From contig NZ_AP024871.1 of assembly GCF_024346875.1 (NCBI RefSeq), forward strand, positions 1,116,001-1,180,000: 64,000 bases of DNA, in the 5' to 3' direction. The translations under genes and the position numbers were made by a program. The notes beneath the pieces were generated by a model. That model had not been told where the DNA came from. It saw only the letters and a program-made list of their open reading frames with translations, and searched no databases. The stretch comes from Vibrio gallicus. Lineage in GTDB: Bacteria > Pseudomonadota > Gammaproteobacteria > Enterobacterales > Vibrionaceae. This document shows, piece by piece, positions 1-9,024 of this stretch (position 1 is its first letter; the number at the start of each line of letters is the position of its first letter).

Positions 1-1467
1 GACCCATTAAATAAGATGAATCCAGGCAAAATTTGTACACCTATTTTATCGAATGATTCACTGGTTAAAGTTGATGGCGTAAAACGAGCCCACTTTGATA
101 AGCAAATTCCAGTTAACGTGAGAGATAGCTTTAGTGGGGCGTTAGAGTGCAATGGCAACGGCCTATGCTTTAACTACGACACTAGCTCTCCAATGTGCCC
201 TTCAATGAAGGTATTAGCTGATCGCCGACACTCCCCCAAAGGGCGTGCAGGGCTAGTAAGAGAGTGGTTACGCCAACTCTCAGAGCAAGGCTTGGATGTG
301 CTTGATCTTGAGCAGCAAACGCTTAACCAAAACCATTCATTAAAGACCTTATTAGATCGTGTTAGAAACCGCATTAATCGACGTCACGAGTATGATTTCT
401 CCCATGAGGTCTACGACTCTATGTTGGGGTGCCTAGCGTGTAAAGCGTGTGCGACTCAGTGCCCAATTAAGGTTGATGTACCTGATTTCCGCGCACGGTT
501 TTTAAATATTTATCACTCTCGTTACCAAAGACCAATTAAAGACTACTTTGTGGCGAATATTGAAACCCTTTTACCGGTAATGGCTACTTCACCTAAGCTT
601 ATCAATACCGTTTTAAGCGCCAGCTGGGTGCAATCGCTGATTGAGAGTACGATTGGATATATTGATGCGCCTCTGCTGTCTTCACCAACACTAAAGGAGC
701 GTTTGAAGTCGCAGTTCTTAGTGCCATTTGACTTAGCCAAGTTGTCTAAGCTTCGTGATGAAGAAAAGCAAAAACATATCATCATAGTACAGGATCCCTT
801 TACCAGTTACTACGATGCAGCTGTGGTCGATGACTTTGTTACCTTGGCGGTTGAGCTTGGCTTTAAGCCGGTGGTGTTGCCATTTAAACCTAATGGCAAG
901 GCGCAGCACATTAAGGGCTTTTTGAAGCAATTTAATGCTACTGCAACATCAACAGGGGAGTTTCTGCATCGGATATCTGGCTTGAATATTCCTATGGTTG
1001 GAGTAGATCCTGCTTTGGTGCTGTGTTATCGAGATGAGTATCAACACCTAGTTCCGCAGCTTGATTTTTCAGTGCAAACGGTGCATGAGTGGTTGCTACC
1101 AAGATTGGAGTCGTGCTCAAATATCAGGGTTAAACCAAATAACGCTCCGTGGTATTTATTAGCTCATTGCACAGAAAAAACCATGTTGCCAAATGCGGAA
1201 AAAGAGTGGGGAACCATCTTTAATTACTTTGGCGCGACATTGCAGACCGTCCCAGTGGGATGCTGCGGCATGGCAGGCACGTTTGGGCATGAGGCCGACA
1301 AGTTCCAGTGGTCAAAAGATGTTTATGAGCTGAGTTGGAAGCCTAACCTCCAATCATTGCCTATTGATAGATGCCTCGTTACCGGCTATTCATGTCGAAG
1401 CCAGGTTAAGCGATTTGAAAAAGAGGTGGTGAAACATCCATTGCAAGCGTTGTTAGAAATACTCTAA
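1..1467 (+). CDS. ydiJ: YdiJ-type FAD/Fe-S oxidoreductase, C-terminal part
   Basis: This is the last 488 residues of a gene that begins before the window; the frame is open from base 1, so the ATG at 16 is internal. It closely resembles the C-terminal half of E. coli YdiJ, a roughly 1,000-residue fusion of an FAD-linked oxidase with an Fe-S domain, reported to act on D-2-hydroxyglutarate. Visible motifs are a cysteine set CNGNGLC...MCPS near base 148, a ferredoxin-type CxxCxxCxxxCP near base 427, and a CCG-type motif (GCCGMAGTFGHE) near 1258. The C-terminus (TGYSCRSQV, then QALLEIL) also fits YdiJ. The N-terminal FAD domain is outside the window, so the substrate rests on family knowledge. 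A strong terminator follows. Confidence 0.9.
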   Translation, partial: DPLNKMNPGKICTPILSNDSLVKVDGVKRAHFDKQIPVNVRDSFSGALECNGNGLCFNYDTSSPMCPSMKVLADRRHSPKGRAGLVREWLRQLSEQGLDVLDLEQQTLNQNHSLKTLLDRVRNRINRRHEYDFSHEVYDSMLGCLACKACATQCPIKVDVPDFRARFLNIYHSRYQRPIKDYFVANIETLLPVMATSPKLINTVLSASWVQSLIESTIGYIDAPLLSSPTLKERLKSQFLVPFDLAKLSKLRDEEKQKHIIIVQDPFTSYYDAAVVDDFVTLAVELGFKPVVLPFKPNGKAQHIKGFLKQFNATATSTGEFLHRISGLNIPMVGVDPALVLCYRDEYQHLVPQLDFSVQTVHEWLLPRLESCSNIRVKPNNAPWYLLAHCTEKTMLPNAEKEWGTIFNYFGATLQTVPVGCCGMAGTFGHEADKFQWSKDVYELSWKPNLQSLPIDRCLVTGYSCRSQVKRFEKEVVKHPLQALLEIL

Positions 1468-1476
1468 CTAAAGTAA

Positions 1477-1508
1477 GCGAAGTCGTTATTGAGACTTCGC
1501 TTTTTTGT
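1477..1508 (+). terminator. Rho-independent terminator of ydiJ
   Basis: A perfect 8-bp stem (GCGAAGTC at 1477-1484 with GACTTCGC at 1493-1500) with an 8-nt loop is followed by a run of six T. It lies 10 bp after the ydiJ stop codon. Confidence 0.93.
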
Positions 1509-1610
1509 TTTAAGTGTTTGTAGAGACTCTTATTATTTAGCCTATATTTTTGATGGGTGTGATTTTCTTAAAAGCATAATAACAACCAACGTATAGCGAG
1601 TATCTGAACA

Positions 1611-2591
1611 ATGGCAAATACCAAGCATCATTTCATCACCCTGTCTTCAGTACTATTGATCGTGACAGGGTGTTCAACATCGTTTGAAGCACCGGCGAGT
1701 AGCATAAGTGACTATCAAGGCAGCGCCAGTATTACACAAGGTGTTGCAACAACAATTCAGCAAAATATTTTTGAATGTAAAAATGGACGTAGCCGCGTAG
1801 CTGGGGTTGGCGAAATTACAGATAGGGAAGGCAAGGTTTGGACTGTCCCAGCCAAAAATCACTTTGCAACTGCGCCTAAGGCTTCCGATTTATATGAAGG
1901 ATGCGCGGGGATTACTCCCAACAATATCAGTGAAGTTGATGAAGCCTCGATACCGGTTGCCGTGGTTGATGCAGACGGCGAAGAAATTACCGGATATATC
2001 TTTGCTGATAACTATTTTGAGCTATATATCAACGGACAACTGATTGCGGTTGATGCGGTTCCCTTTACCCCATTCAACTCTAGCATTGTAAAGTTTAAGG
2101 TCAATAAGCCCTATACGATTGCAATAAAAGTTATTGATTGGGAAGAAAATTTGGGACTGGGTAGCGAAAACAATCGTGGTAAAGACTATCATCCAGGCGA
2201 TGGTGGGTTGATTGCAAGTTTTAGTGATGGGACAGTCACGGGCGCCGATTGGCAAGCTCAAACTTTTTACACATCACCCGTTTATGACCTTACTTGTCTC
2301 AAAGAGGTTGGTGGTAAACGTTTATCGCAAAATTGCACAACCCAAGGTACCGACCATGGACAAAATGCGTATGGTGCGCATTGGCAAGTTCCAGATGATT
2401 GGATGAAGCCAGGATTTGATGCCGCATCTTGGCCTCAAGCGACGCTATACACTGAAGGTGAGATTGGGGTAAATAATAAAAAAGCGTATATGAATTTTAT
2501 TGATAAATTCAGTGGAGCGGGCGCAAGTTTTATTTGGTCGACTAATGTCGTACTTGATAATGAGGTCTTGCTGAGGCATCTCGTAAAATAG
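1611..2591 (+). CDS. Putative lipoprotein of unknown function
   Basis: A 326-residue protein with an N-terminal lipoprotein signal: a hydrophobic stretch ending in the lipobox IVTGC (Cys21), then Ser and Thr. It should be cleaved by signal peptidase II and lipid-anchored, probably to the outer membrane. The rest is rich in aromatic and small polar residues, which suggests beta-sandwich domains (GLGSENNRGKDYHPGDGG, and a C-terminal stretch with ASFIWSTNVVLDNE). I do not recognise the family; a carbohydrate-binding or jelly-roll fold is only a guess. It stands alone between the ydiJ terminator and convergent genes, with no operon partner to suggest a role. Confidence 0.7.
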   Translation: MANTKHHFITLSSVLLIVTGCSTSFEAPASSISDYQGSASITQGVATTIQQNIFECKNGRSRVAGVGEITDREGKVWTVPAKNHFATAPKASDLYEGCAGITPNNISEVDEASIPVAVVDADGEEITGYIFADNYFELYINGQLIAVDAVPFTPFNSSIVKFKVNKPYTIAIKVIDWEENLGLGSENNRGKDYHPGDGGLIASFSDGTVTGADWQAQTFYTSPVYDLTCLKEVGGKRLSQNCTTQGTDHGQNAYGAHWQVPDDWMKPGFDAASWPQATLYTEGEIGVNNKKAYMNFIDKFSGAGASFIWSTNVVLDNEVLLRHLVK

Positions 2592-2644
2592 TTGTGCTAT
2601 TACAATGTAGCCATAGTAAGAAATACAGCAGTAATGAAAGATTC

Positions 2645-2740
2645 TAGGGTGTGAGTCATAACGCCACTCGATGTGGATTGGCTCATCACCCTAATTAATT
2701 ACAGCGGCAGGGCATCTCTTGCATTAGAGTGCGCGCTGTA
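2645..2740. other. Two stem-loops between convergent genes
   Basis: Two inverted repeats lie between the lipoprotein gene and the convergent DUF3622 gene. The first pairs TAGGGTG (2645-2651) with CACCCTA (2687-2693), with a further GAG/CTC pairing inside. The second has arms centred on ACAGCG and CGCTGT with AT-rich outer pairs (about 2697-2742). Neither has a clean T-run, so a transcription-stop role is inferred from position only. Confidence 0.35.
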
Positions 2741-2744
2741 TTAA

Positions 2745-2984
2745 TTAATCTTCTGAAGTTTGTGCGCGGCGCTCCGCTGATTTACGCTTGTTGCGCAGTG
2801 CTTGGTTTTTAACGAAAACTTCTAGCTCTTGTTCGCCCCAAGCCTGTGCTTCAGCTTCGGTTTTAAAGCCTATCTCGCGCTTAGAAACCGTGGTTCTACG
2901 TGATGTTATTTGGCGAACAATCTCTGCGCACCAGCCATTGCGTTTTTCAACGGTGCGAACCGTAAACTTTTTATTTTCAGACAT
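2745..2984 (-). CDS. DUF3622 family protein
   Basis: A small, highly basic, soluble protein of 79 residues matching the DUF3622 family as I know it from vibrios. Features are a beta-type start (KKFTVRTVEKRNGWCAEIVRQ), then SKREIGFKTEAEAQAWGEQEL and a Lys/Arg-rich tail. No catalytic motif is visible and the function is unknown. The spread of basic residues would suit nucleic-acid binding, but this is inference. It is monocistronic and convergent with the upstream lipoprotein gene. Confidence 0.75.
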   Translation of the reverse strand: MSENKKFTVRTVEKRNGWCAEIVRQITSRRTTVSKREIGFKTEAEAQAWGEQELEVFVKNQALRNKRKSAERRAQTSED

Positions 2985-3161
2985 GTCTATTTCTCTAGAA
3001 AGCGGTGTATTACCGACACAAGCTTTATGGGTGAAAAATTGTAGATGGCCTGATTGGTAAATGCCATCTAATGATCGGGCGCTATTAAAACATAGAAGTG
3101 TATTTTAATGTAATCATTTATCGATTTTGCATTCTGACTATGCACGAATAATTATCGATAT

Positions 3162-3554
3162 TCAGGTGCGGTTTTTATCTTGGTAACGCAGTGAAATTAG
3201 GAAAAAGATACCGCATAAGCTCCAGATGATCCCCTTGAGAATAATTGAGTTGGTATCCTCAATAGGGTGGTCATTACGGATGGCAACGCCACGCATAAAC
3301 GCCTCAAGGTGAGCAAAGAATGGCACAAACATACCGCCAAATGCATACCCCCACGCCCCAACTAGCATAATTCGTGCTTGGTGGCTTCCTCGCACTAACA
3401 AAGTTGCTGCAACAAATAACAGACCGCCACACAGTAGGTCTTCAACCATAGTTGTGGTGTTGATAGTGAAGTAATCTAAGCCTCGGCGAGCGATCTCGCC
3501 AACTAAGAAAACAAAGCTCATAGCAAAGGTTGCGATAGTGAGTAGTGTGGTCAT
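3162..3554 (-). CDS. Small integral membrane protein
   Basis: A 130-residue protein with about four hydrophobic segments (roughly residues 3-20, 38-56, 62-84 and 105-124) joined by short polar loops, and a basic C-terminus (RYQDKNRT). It is probably an inner-membrane protein. No known motif is visible and I do not recognise the family. The gene has its own upstream space of about 200 bp, where a short palindrome (CTTATC-ACT-GATAAG near 3623-3637) is the only structure noticed. Confidence 0.65.
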   Translation of the reverse strand: MTTLLTIATFAMSFVFLVGEIARRGLDYFTINTTTMVEDLLCGGLLFVAATLLVRGSHQARIMLVGAWGYAFGGMFVPFFAHLEAFMRGVAIRNDHPIEDTNSIILKGIIWSLCGIFFLISLRYQDKNRT

Positions 3555-3772
3555 GGGGTTTCCTCATTCATGAAAATGATTTAATTATCAGTAGCATTAC
3601 TGACAATGTTAGAAACCTTATCACTGATAAGATATGCAAAATAATTATTAATTTACATATATGATATGCAATATTGGAAATATGGAGCCAATATGTTTGG
3701 AGTGGATATAAAAGGGCCTACGCCACAATATCAGTGCGCTAGTCCCTTCTATTGGTGAGCCATTGTCAATAA

Positions 3773-4480
3773 TCAGTTATTAAAGTTGGCTTTGGCATGG
3801 TTGAATTTTTCGACGTAAGCATTCATTGCTTCACTGTCCCAAGGCACCAGACCACTCGCGATCATTCGCTTGCTTCCATTGCCGACAACCTCACCATCCG
3901 ATGTGAACTCAAAATTAAGAGTAACGATACCACGGCGGCCTTTAACATCGAAGGTTGCACTTGATAGCTCGACGCTTGGGTTACTTACATCGTATCGTGA
4001 AAACTCTAGCTTCATACTTTCGTATATGATGAGAGGCCGTTTGGTGTTAAACATCATCTGTTGCTGCTCCATTAGCGGCACCATGATGTGTGGGAAGTTC
4101 ATACCAGAAAACTGGACATAACCTCTAATAACTTGCTCAATTAATGCCTTATCGGTGCATACAGCACCTTGATGTTGCATGCCTAGGTAAACTTTACCAT
4201 TGGCATCAACGACGGCTTTATGTTGGTCATCGTTATCTTGGATATGAAGCGCAGTGCTATCTGTTACCATTCCAGAGAAAGAGAACTCCATTGAGCGAGA
4301 GAGACCTTGTTTTTGAAGTAATACTGCAAATAAGAGATCACCAGGTACGCAAAATCGCGAGTTATCCTCATTATGAATAGGGTTGAAGTCGCCAGCTATG
4401 CCTTTAGCAAAGTTACTTGCTTGTTGGCGTGTAAAATAAAACTGGTTATCATTTTGAAAGAAGTAGGGTGTCAGAAACAT
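3773..4480 (-). CDS. DUF3581 family protein (hot-dog-like)
   Basis: A 235-residue soluble protein matching DUF3581, a family of gammaproteobacteria. Near the N-terminus it has AGDFNPIHNED, which resembles the DFNPIH motif of MaoC-type hydratases and hot-dog thioesterases, so an acyl-CoA or acyl-carrier substrate is possible. This is inference from the motif, since the biochemical role of the family is not known to me. It is divergent from thrS, with 308 bp between the two starts; the CRP box at 4650 lies in that gap and could in principle serve either gene. Confidence 0.75.
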   Translation of the reverse strand: MFLTPYFFQNDNQFYFTRQQASNFAKGIAGDFNPIHNEDNSRFCVPGDLLFAVLLQKQGLSRSMEFSFSGMVTDSTALHIQDNDDQHKAVVDANGKVYLGMQHQGAVCTDKALIEQVIRGYVQFSGMNFPHIMVPLMEQQQMMFNTKRPLIIYESMKLEFSRYDVSNPSVELSSATFDVKGRRGIVTLNFEFTSDGEVVGNGSKRMIASGLVPWDSEAMNAYVEKFNHAKANFNN

Positions 4481-4649
4481 AGATTGTTTATTACATTAGT
4501 ATGTCATTTGCCAAAATTCCCAGTGAGTATATCAAAGGCTTTTATTTAAATGGTCTATCCAGTAGGAATGGGTAATTGTCTTTATGCCTAGTATCTAATT
4601 CAATCATTGTTATTTTGGGTGTTTAGGATACAATACAGCGCTTATTATC

Positions 4650-4665
4650 TGTGACGGGTATCACA
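4650..4665. promoter_or_regulatory. CRP-type site upstream of thrS
   Basis: TGTGACGGGTATCACA is a perfect match to the CRP core TGTGA-N6-TCACA. A -10-like TACAAT lies at 4689-4694, which would start transcription near 4700. The centre of the box (4657.5) is then about 42 bp upstream, the classic class II activating position, replacing a poor -35 element (TCGGTA). A second possible promoter upstream (TTGTTA, spacer, TACAAT at 4630-4635) would put the box downstream of its start. Confidence 0.6.
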
Positions 4666-4703
4666 TCGGTAATTGTGAAGCGTTCAGATACAATATTTTT
4701 CGG

Positions 4704-4788
4704 CTCTGGTTTTCTAAGGCATTAATGACCAGAGATATATTTAAACATGTGTTACTGCGTATGTAACACCACTGGAATAGGACAGACA
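4704..4788 (+). promoter_or_regulatory. thrS translational operator with anticodon-like stem-loop
   Basis: The leader has the layout known from the E. coli thrS operator. Upstream arm: CTCTGGT (4704-4710) pairs perfectly with ACCAGAG (4728-4734). A single-stranded AT-rich linker follows (4735-4748). Anticodon-like arm: GTGTTAC (4749-4755) pairs perfectly with GTAACAC (4763-4769), enclosing the 7-nt loop TGCGTAT. In that loop CGT occupies the positions equal to 34-36 of an anticodon loop, that is the CGU anticodon of a threonine tRNA. The ribosome site GGAATAGG follows at about 4774. By analogy, excess ThrRS binds here and blocks its own translation. Confidence 0.85.
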
Positions 4789-6717
4789 ATGCCTGTAATT
4801 ACTCTTCCTGACGGCAGTCAGCGTCAATTTGACAACCCAGTTTCAACTCTAGAAATCGCTCAATCTATTGGACCAGGTCTTGCTAAAGCAACCATCGCCG
4901 GTCGTGTTAATGGTGAGCGTTTCGATGCGTGTGATCTTATCGAACAAGATGCATCTTTAGAAATCATCACTAATAAAGATCAAGAAGATGGTCTAGAGAT
5001 CGTTCGTCACTCATGCGCTCACTTATTGGGACATGCGATTAAGCAATTGTACCCAGAAGTAAAAATGGCAATTGGTCCAACTATCGATAGCGGGTTTTAT
5101 TACGACATCGATATGGAGCACCACCTTACGCAAGAAGATTTAGAAAAAATCGAAAAGCGTATGAAAGAGCTAGCAAAAACCAAGTATCAAGTCATTAAGA
5201 AAAAGGTGAGCTGGCAGGAAGCACGCGATGCATTTGAAGCTCGCGGTGAAACCTACAAGATTGAAATCTTGGATGAGAACGTTTCTAAAGACGATCGTCC
5301 AGGTCTTTACCATCATGAAGAATATATCGACATGTGTCGTGGTCCACATGTGCCTCATATGGGCTTTTGCCAACACTTTACGCTACTTAACGTAGCAGGT
5401 GCATATTGGCGTGGTAACAGCGACAACAAGATGCTACAGCGTATTTACGGTACAGCATTTCATGATAAAAAAGCGCTTAAAACGCACCTAACTCGTTTAG
5501 AAGAAGCGGCAAAGCGTGACCACCGTAAAATTGGTAAGCATTTGGATCTATTCCACATGCAGCAAGAAGCACCAGGTATGGTGTTCTGGCACCACAATGG
5601 TTGGTCTATCTTCCGTGATCTAGAAGTATTCGTACGTCAGAAACTGACAGAATACGATTACCAAGAAGTAAAAGGTCCTCTAATGATGGATCGCGTTCTT
5701 TGGGAACGTTCTGGTCACTGGGATAAATATGCAGATGCGATGTTCACGACTAATTCTGAGAATCGTGAGTATGCCATTAAGCCAATGAACTGCCCAGGTC
5801 ACGTTCAGATCTTTAATCAAGGTCTAAAATCTTATCGTGATCTGCCTTTACGTATGGCTGAATTTGGTTCATGTCACCGTAACGAACCATCGGGTGCGTT
5901 GCATGGTATCATGCGTGTTCGCGGTTTTACCCAAGACGATGCGCACATCTTCTGTACAGAGAGTCAAATCCAAGAGGAAGTGACTGGCTGTATTAAGATG
6001 GTTTACGATACATATCAAACGTTTGGTTTTGATAACATCGTAGTTAAACTCTCTACACGTCCTGAAAAGCGTGTTGGTTCTGATGAAATCTGGGATCAAT
6101 CTGAAGAAGCATTGAAACTTTCTCTTGAATCTATGGATATCCCATATGAAATTCAAGAAGGTGAGGGTGCTTTCTACGGACCTAAGATTGAGTTTACTCT
6201 GTATGATTGTCTTGACCGTGCATGGCAATGTGGTACTGTGCAGTTGGATTTCAACTTACCGGGTCGCTTAGGTGCTACTTACGTAGGTGAAAATAACGAG
6301 CGTCTTGTACCCGTTATGATCCACCGTGCAATTTTGGGCTCTTTAGAGCGTTTTATCGGTATCTTAATTGAAGAGTACGCTGGCTTCTTCCCAACTTGGT
6401 TGGCACCGGAGCAAGCCGTAATTCTGAATATTACTGATAGACAATCAGAATATGTTCAAAAAATAGCACAAAAAATGCAAAAAAGTGGAATTAGAGCCAA
6501 AGCGGACTTGAGAAATGAGAAGATTGGCTTTAAAATCCGCGAACATACTTTAAAACGTGTACCGTACATGTTGGTAGTCGGTGACCAAGAAATGGAAGCT
6601 GGCGAAATCGCAGTACGTACTCGTAAGGGCAAGGACCTAGGCAAATTCAAAGTGGATGATTTTATTTCATACATCCAAGCCGAGGTTTCAAGCCGTAAGC
6701 TCAATCTGGAGGAATAA
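4789..6717 (+). CDS. thrS: Threonine--tRNA ligase
   Basis: ThrRS charges tRNA-Thr with threonine in the cytoplasm. The 642 residues equal the E. coli length. The order is TGS domain ([10 protein letters not shown] start), editing domain with [10 protein letters not shown] (the HxxxH part) and [10 protein letters not shown], class II catalytic core with motif 2 ([29 protein letters not shown], zinc ligands among C, H and H) and motif 3 ([16 protein letters not shown]), then the anticodon-binding domain. The start at 4789 is chosen over an in-frame ATG at 4747 because the family begins MPVITLPDG, a good ribosome site precedes it, and the earlier ATG lies inside the operator hairpin. It heads thrS-infC-rpmI-rplT, with infC 3 bp after the stop. 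Confidence 0.98.
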   Translation: MPVITLPDGSQRQFDNPVSTLEIAQSIGPGLAKATIAGRVNGERFDACDLIEQDASLEIITNKDQEDGLEIVRHSCAHLLGHAIKQLYPEVKMAIGPTIDSGFYYDIDMEHHLTQEDLEKIEKRMKELAKTKYQVIKKKVSWQEARDAFEARGETYKIEILDENVSKDDRPGLYHHEEYIDMCRGPHVPHMGFCQHFTLLNVAGAYWRGNSDNKMLQRIYGTAFHDKKALKTHLTRLEEAAKRDHRKIGKHLDLFHMQQEAPGMVFWHHNGWSIFRDLEVFVRQKLTEYDYQEVKGPLMMDRVLWERSGHWDKYADAMFTTNSENREYAIKPMNCPGHVQIFNQGLKSYRDLPLRMAEFGSCHRNEPSGALHGIMRVRGFTQDDAHIFCTESQIQEEVTGCIKMVYDTYQTFGFDNIVVKLSTRPEKRVGSDEIWDQSEEALKLSLESMDIPYEIQEGEGAFYGPKIEFTLYDCLDRAWQCGTVQLDFNLPGRLGATYVGENNERLVPVMIHRAILGSLERFIGILIEEYAGFFPTWLAPEQAVILNITDRQSEYVQKIAQKMQKSGIRAKADLRNEKIGFKIREHTLKRVPYMLVVGDQEMEAGEIAVRTRKGKDLGKFKVDDFISYIQAEVSSRKLNLEE

Positions 6718-6720
6718 GCT

Positions 6721-7272
6721 ATTAAAGGCGGAAGACGTGGCCAACAACCGGCCAAACAAAACCAGCATCGTTTAAACGGTGAAATTCGTGGCGTTCGTGA
6801 AGTTCGTCTTACTGGCGCAGACGGTGAATCAGTCGGTGTCGTATCGATTCAAGAAGCTGTTGCAGCCGCAGAAGAAGCTGGTATGGATCTAGTAGAGATC
6901 AGCCCTAACGCCGAGCCACCAGTCTGTCGTATTATGGACTATGGCAAATTCCTGTTTGAAAAGAGCAAAGCTGCTAAAGAGCAGAAGAAGAAGCAAAAGC
7001 AGATTCAGATTAAGGAAATTAAATTCCGACCTGGAACTGATATTGGAGACTATCAGGTAAAACTACGCAACCTGACGCGTTTCCTAGAAGACGGCAACAA
7101 AGTGAAGGTAACAATTCGCTTCCGTGGCCGCGAAATGGCTCACCAAAACATCGGTGTTGACGTTCTTAATCGTTTGAAGGAAGACACAGTAGATTTAGCT
7201 GTTGTGGAATCTTTCCCGACTAGGATCGAAGGCCGCCAGATGATTATGGTGCTTGCCCCTAAGAAGAAGTAA
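6721..7272 (+). CDS. infC: Translation initiation factor IF-3 (AUU start)
   Basis: IF-3 binds the 30S subunit, blocks 50S joining and checks start codons. The gene begins with the rare codon ATT at 6721, as in E. coli. The reading frame from there gives KGGRRGQQ..., the expected IF-3 N-terminus, and a total of 183 residues. Any ATG-only start (first at 6883) would remove the conserved N-terminal domain. The ribosome site GGAGGA (6708-6713) overlaps the end of thrS. Both halves are present: the N-domain (RLNGEIR...[31 protein letters not shown]) and the C-domain (KEIKFRPGT ... [22 protein letters not shown]). The AUU codon is known to allow autorepression, since IF-3 itself discriminates against it. 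Confidence 0.96.
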   Translation: MKGGRRGQQPAKQNQHRLNGEIRGVREVRLTGADGESVGVVSIQEAVAAAEEAGMDLVEISPNAEPPVCRIMDYGKFLFEKSKAAKEQKKKQKQIQIKEIKFRPGTDIGDYQVKLRNLTRFLEDGNKVKVTIRFRGREMAHQNIGVDVLNRLKEDTVDLAVVESFPTRIEGRQMIMVLAPKKK

Positions 7273-7296
7273 TTAACGGCCTTACAAGTAATGCAA

Positions 7297-7325
7297 CCTC
7301 GTTGCCTTTAAGCGACGGGGTTTTA
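7297..7325 (+). terminator. Hairpin with T-tract between infC and rpmI
   Basis: CCTCGTTGC (7297-7305) pairs with GCGACGGGG (7312-7320) using two G-U pairs, followed by TTTTATT. It looks like a terminator inside the operon, so it is probably a partial terminator or an attenuator. In E. coli the leader of rpmI-rplT is the target of L20 autoregulation; a link to this hairpin is inference. Confidence 0.65.
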
Positions 7326-7377
7326 TTCGCCCTAATTACTATTGTTTAATCAACTCAACAATGCGGAGTTATTCATC

Positions 7378-7572
7378 ATGCCTAAGATGAAAACCAACAG
7401 AGGTGCTGCTAAGCGTTTTAAGAAAACTGCTGGTGGTATCAAGTTTAAGCACGCTACAAAACGTCACATCCTGACCAAGCGTACTACTAAGAACAAGCGT
7501 CAACTACGTCCTAACTCTCTTCTTCCTAAATGTGAAGTAGCAGCAGTTGCTCGTATGTGTCCATACGCTTAA
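7378..7572 (+). CDS. rpmI: 50S ribosomal protein L35
   Basis: The 64-residue product ([22 protein letters not shown] ... PYA) is a complete L35, a small, very basic protein of the large subunit. The start at 7378 gives the family N-terminus and has GGAG about 9 bp upstream; an earlier in-frame ATG at 7342 would add 12 residues unknown in the family. It sits 105 bp after infC and 41 bp before rplT, and is normally co-translated with rplT under L20 control. Confidence 0.97.
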   Translation: MPKMKTNRGAAKRFKKTAGGIKFKHATKRHILTKRTTKNKRQLRPNSLLPKCEVAAVARMCPYA

Positions 7573-7613
7573 TTCTTTTTAGTTTATAATTCGTTTAGTT
7601 TAGGAGAAGCATA

Positions 7614-7967
7614 ATGCCTCGCGTAAAACGTGGTGTACAAGCTCGTGCACGTCATAAGAAAGTTCTAAAACAAGCTAAAGGTTACTACGGAGCACGTTCA
7701 CGTGTTTACCGCGTAGCTTTCCAAGCAGTTACTAAAGCTGGTCAATACGCATACCGTGACCGTCGCAACAAAAAGCGTCAGTTCCGTCAGCTATGGATCG
7801 CTCGTATCAATGCTGCATCTCGCCAGAATGGTCTATCTTACAGCCGTTTCATCAACGGTCTTAAGAAAGCATCTATCGAGATCGACCGTAAGATCCTTGC
7901 GGATATCGCGGTATTCGACAAAGCTGCATTTGCAGTTCTAGTTGAAAAAGCAAAAGCTGCTCTATAA
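7614..7967 (+). CDS. rplT: 50S ribosomal protein L20
   Basis: The 117 residues ([30 protein letters not shown]...) match L20 over the full family length. L20 is an early assembly protein of the 50S subunit that binds 23S rRNA through its basic N-terminal extension; in E. coli it also represses rpmI-rplT translation. The start has the ribosome site AGGAGAAGC. It is the last gene of the thrS operon and a strong terminator follows. pheM-pheS-pheT, which follow directly in E. coli, are here 8.3 kb further on. Confidence 0.98.
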   Translation: MPRVKRGVQARARHKKVLKQAKGYYGARSRVYRVAFQAVTKAGQYAYRDRRNKKRQFRQLWIARINAASRQNGLSYSRFINGLKKASIEIDRKILADIAVFDKAAFAVLVEKAKAAL

Positions 7968-7990
7968 TTTAGAACATCCAAGCTTATTTA

Positions 7991-8016
7991 AAGGAGACCC
8001 TAGGGTCTCCTTTTTT
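7991..8016 (+). terminator. Rho-independent terminator of the thrS-rplT operon
   Basis: A perfect palindrome AAGGAGACCC-TAGGGTCTCCTT (stem GGAGACCC/GGGTCTCC, 2-nt centre) is followed by TTTTTT. It lies 23 bp after the rplT stop. Confidence 0.95.
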
Positions 8017-8048
8017 ATTGCCTATAATTCCTAGCTAACAGCTACCAA

Positions 8049-8978
8049 TTATTTCAATTGAAAGTGCTGCTGCCCAAGCTCAATAGATTTACACAGTTCG
8101 TCTTTAATAAGTGGTAAGCAAAGCTCTCTAAACCATTGGTGCTCAGGGTCATTGTTATAGCGAGCGTGCCAAAGTAGGTAATAGCTATGTTCATCGGTAT
8201 CAAACGGAACAGACTTAATCACTAAGCCTTTATCAGCAAAGCCTGCGGCAATATGCAGTGGAACTGTCATTAAGGTATGGGTTATCAGCAGCGCTTCTAC
8301 GCCGGAATCAAAGGAGGGGACGGTTGCGAATATACGCCTGTTGCGCCCTGAATCTGTGATTAGGCGATCGACCTCTCTTTGTTTATCTACTACACCATTG
8401 ACTAGTATATGTTTTGCATCAGCGTAGCGTTTAGTTGTCATCGACATATTAGCGAGTGGGTGTGAGGCAGACATCAATACAACGTATTTATCGCCTCCTA
8501 ACCGTTTACCATACAGGTTATCTGGGATCTCCTCTGCCATGGTCGCGACGATATCAACACGTCCTTTATGAAGCTCACTCAGATCCTCTGTTTGCCAAAG
8601 TTGAGTGGTTAAGCTTGATAGAGGAGATTGTAGTTCAAGCTGCTGGCAAATTACGGGGAGTATCTTAGGGGCAATAAACGCATTAAAGGCGAGGGTAAAG
8701 CGACGCGTAATCTGTTCGGGGATGATTTCTTCGGGGCAATAAAGTCGGTTTAGCCGCTGCAAAAGATCAGGTAATTCTCTTTGTAAATAGATAGCGCGCT
8801 GACTTAGCGAGAATTGATTGCCTTCGCGGATCAAGATAGGATCGCCGAAGGCATCTCGGATCTGCAATAGTGTCTTACTCATCGCTGATTGACTGACATT
8901 CAATTCTTGAGCTGAAAGTGTCAGGTTGCGAGTTTTGAGCAATGAGTCCAGCGCAACGAGCAGTTTATAATTGTGCAT
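8049..8978 (-). CDS. LysR-family transcriptional regulator
   Basis: A 309-residue regulator. The N-terminal winged helix-turn-helix is clear (residues about 4-65: LDSLLKTRNLTLSAQELNVSQSAMSKTLLQIRDAFGDPILIREG). A two-lobe effector-binding domain follows (about 90-300), including ADKGLVIKSVPFDTDEHSYYLLWHARYNNDPEHQWFRELC, typical of the LeuO/NodD-like branch. The start has AAGGA 8 bp upstream. No divergent gene lies beside it; the next gene (GNAT, same strand) starts 529 bp upstream, so the target is not evident from context. Confidence 0.9.
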   Translation of the reverse strand: MHNYKLLVALDSLLKTRNLTLSAQELNVSQSAMSKTLLQIRDAFGDPILIREGNQFSLSQRAIYLQRELPDLLQRLNRLYCPEEIIPEQITRRFTLAFNAFIAPKILPVICQQLELQSPLSSLTTQLWQTEDLSELHKGRVDIVATMAEEIPDNLYGKRLGGDKYVVLMSASHPLANMSMTTKRYADAKHILVNGVVDKQREVDRLITDSGRNRRIFATVPSFDSGVEALLITHTLMTVPLHIAAGFADKGLVIKSVPFDTDEHSYYLLWHARYNNDPEHQWFRELCLPLIKDELCKSIELGQQHFQLK

Positions 8979-9024
8979 CTTTTCATCCTTGATAAGACTC
9001 GAACTATTTTTTGATGGGTATTTA

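Noticed and set aside
4747..4788. Longer thrS start at the ATG at 4747
   Set aside because: The 14 extra residues are foreign to ThrRS, and the codon lies in the stem of the operator hairpin.
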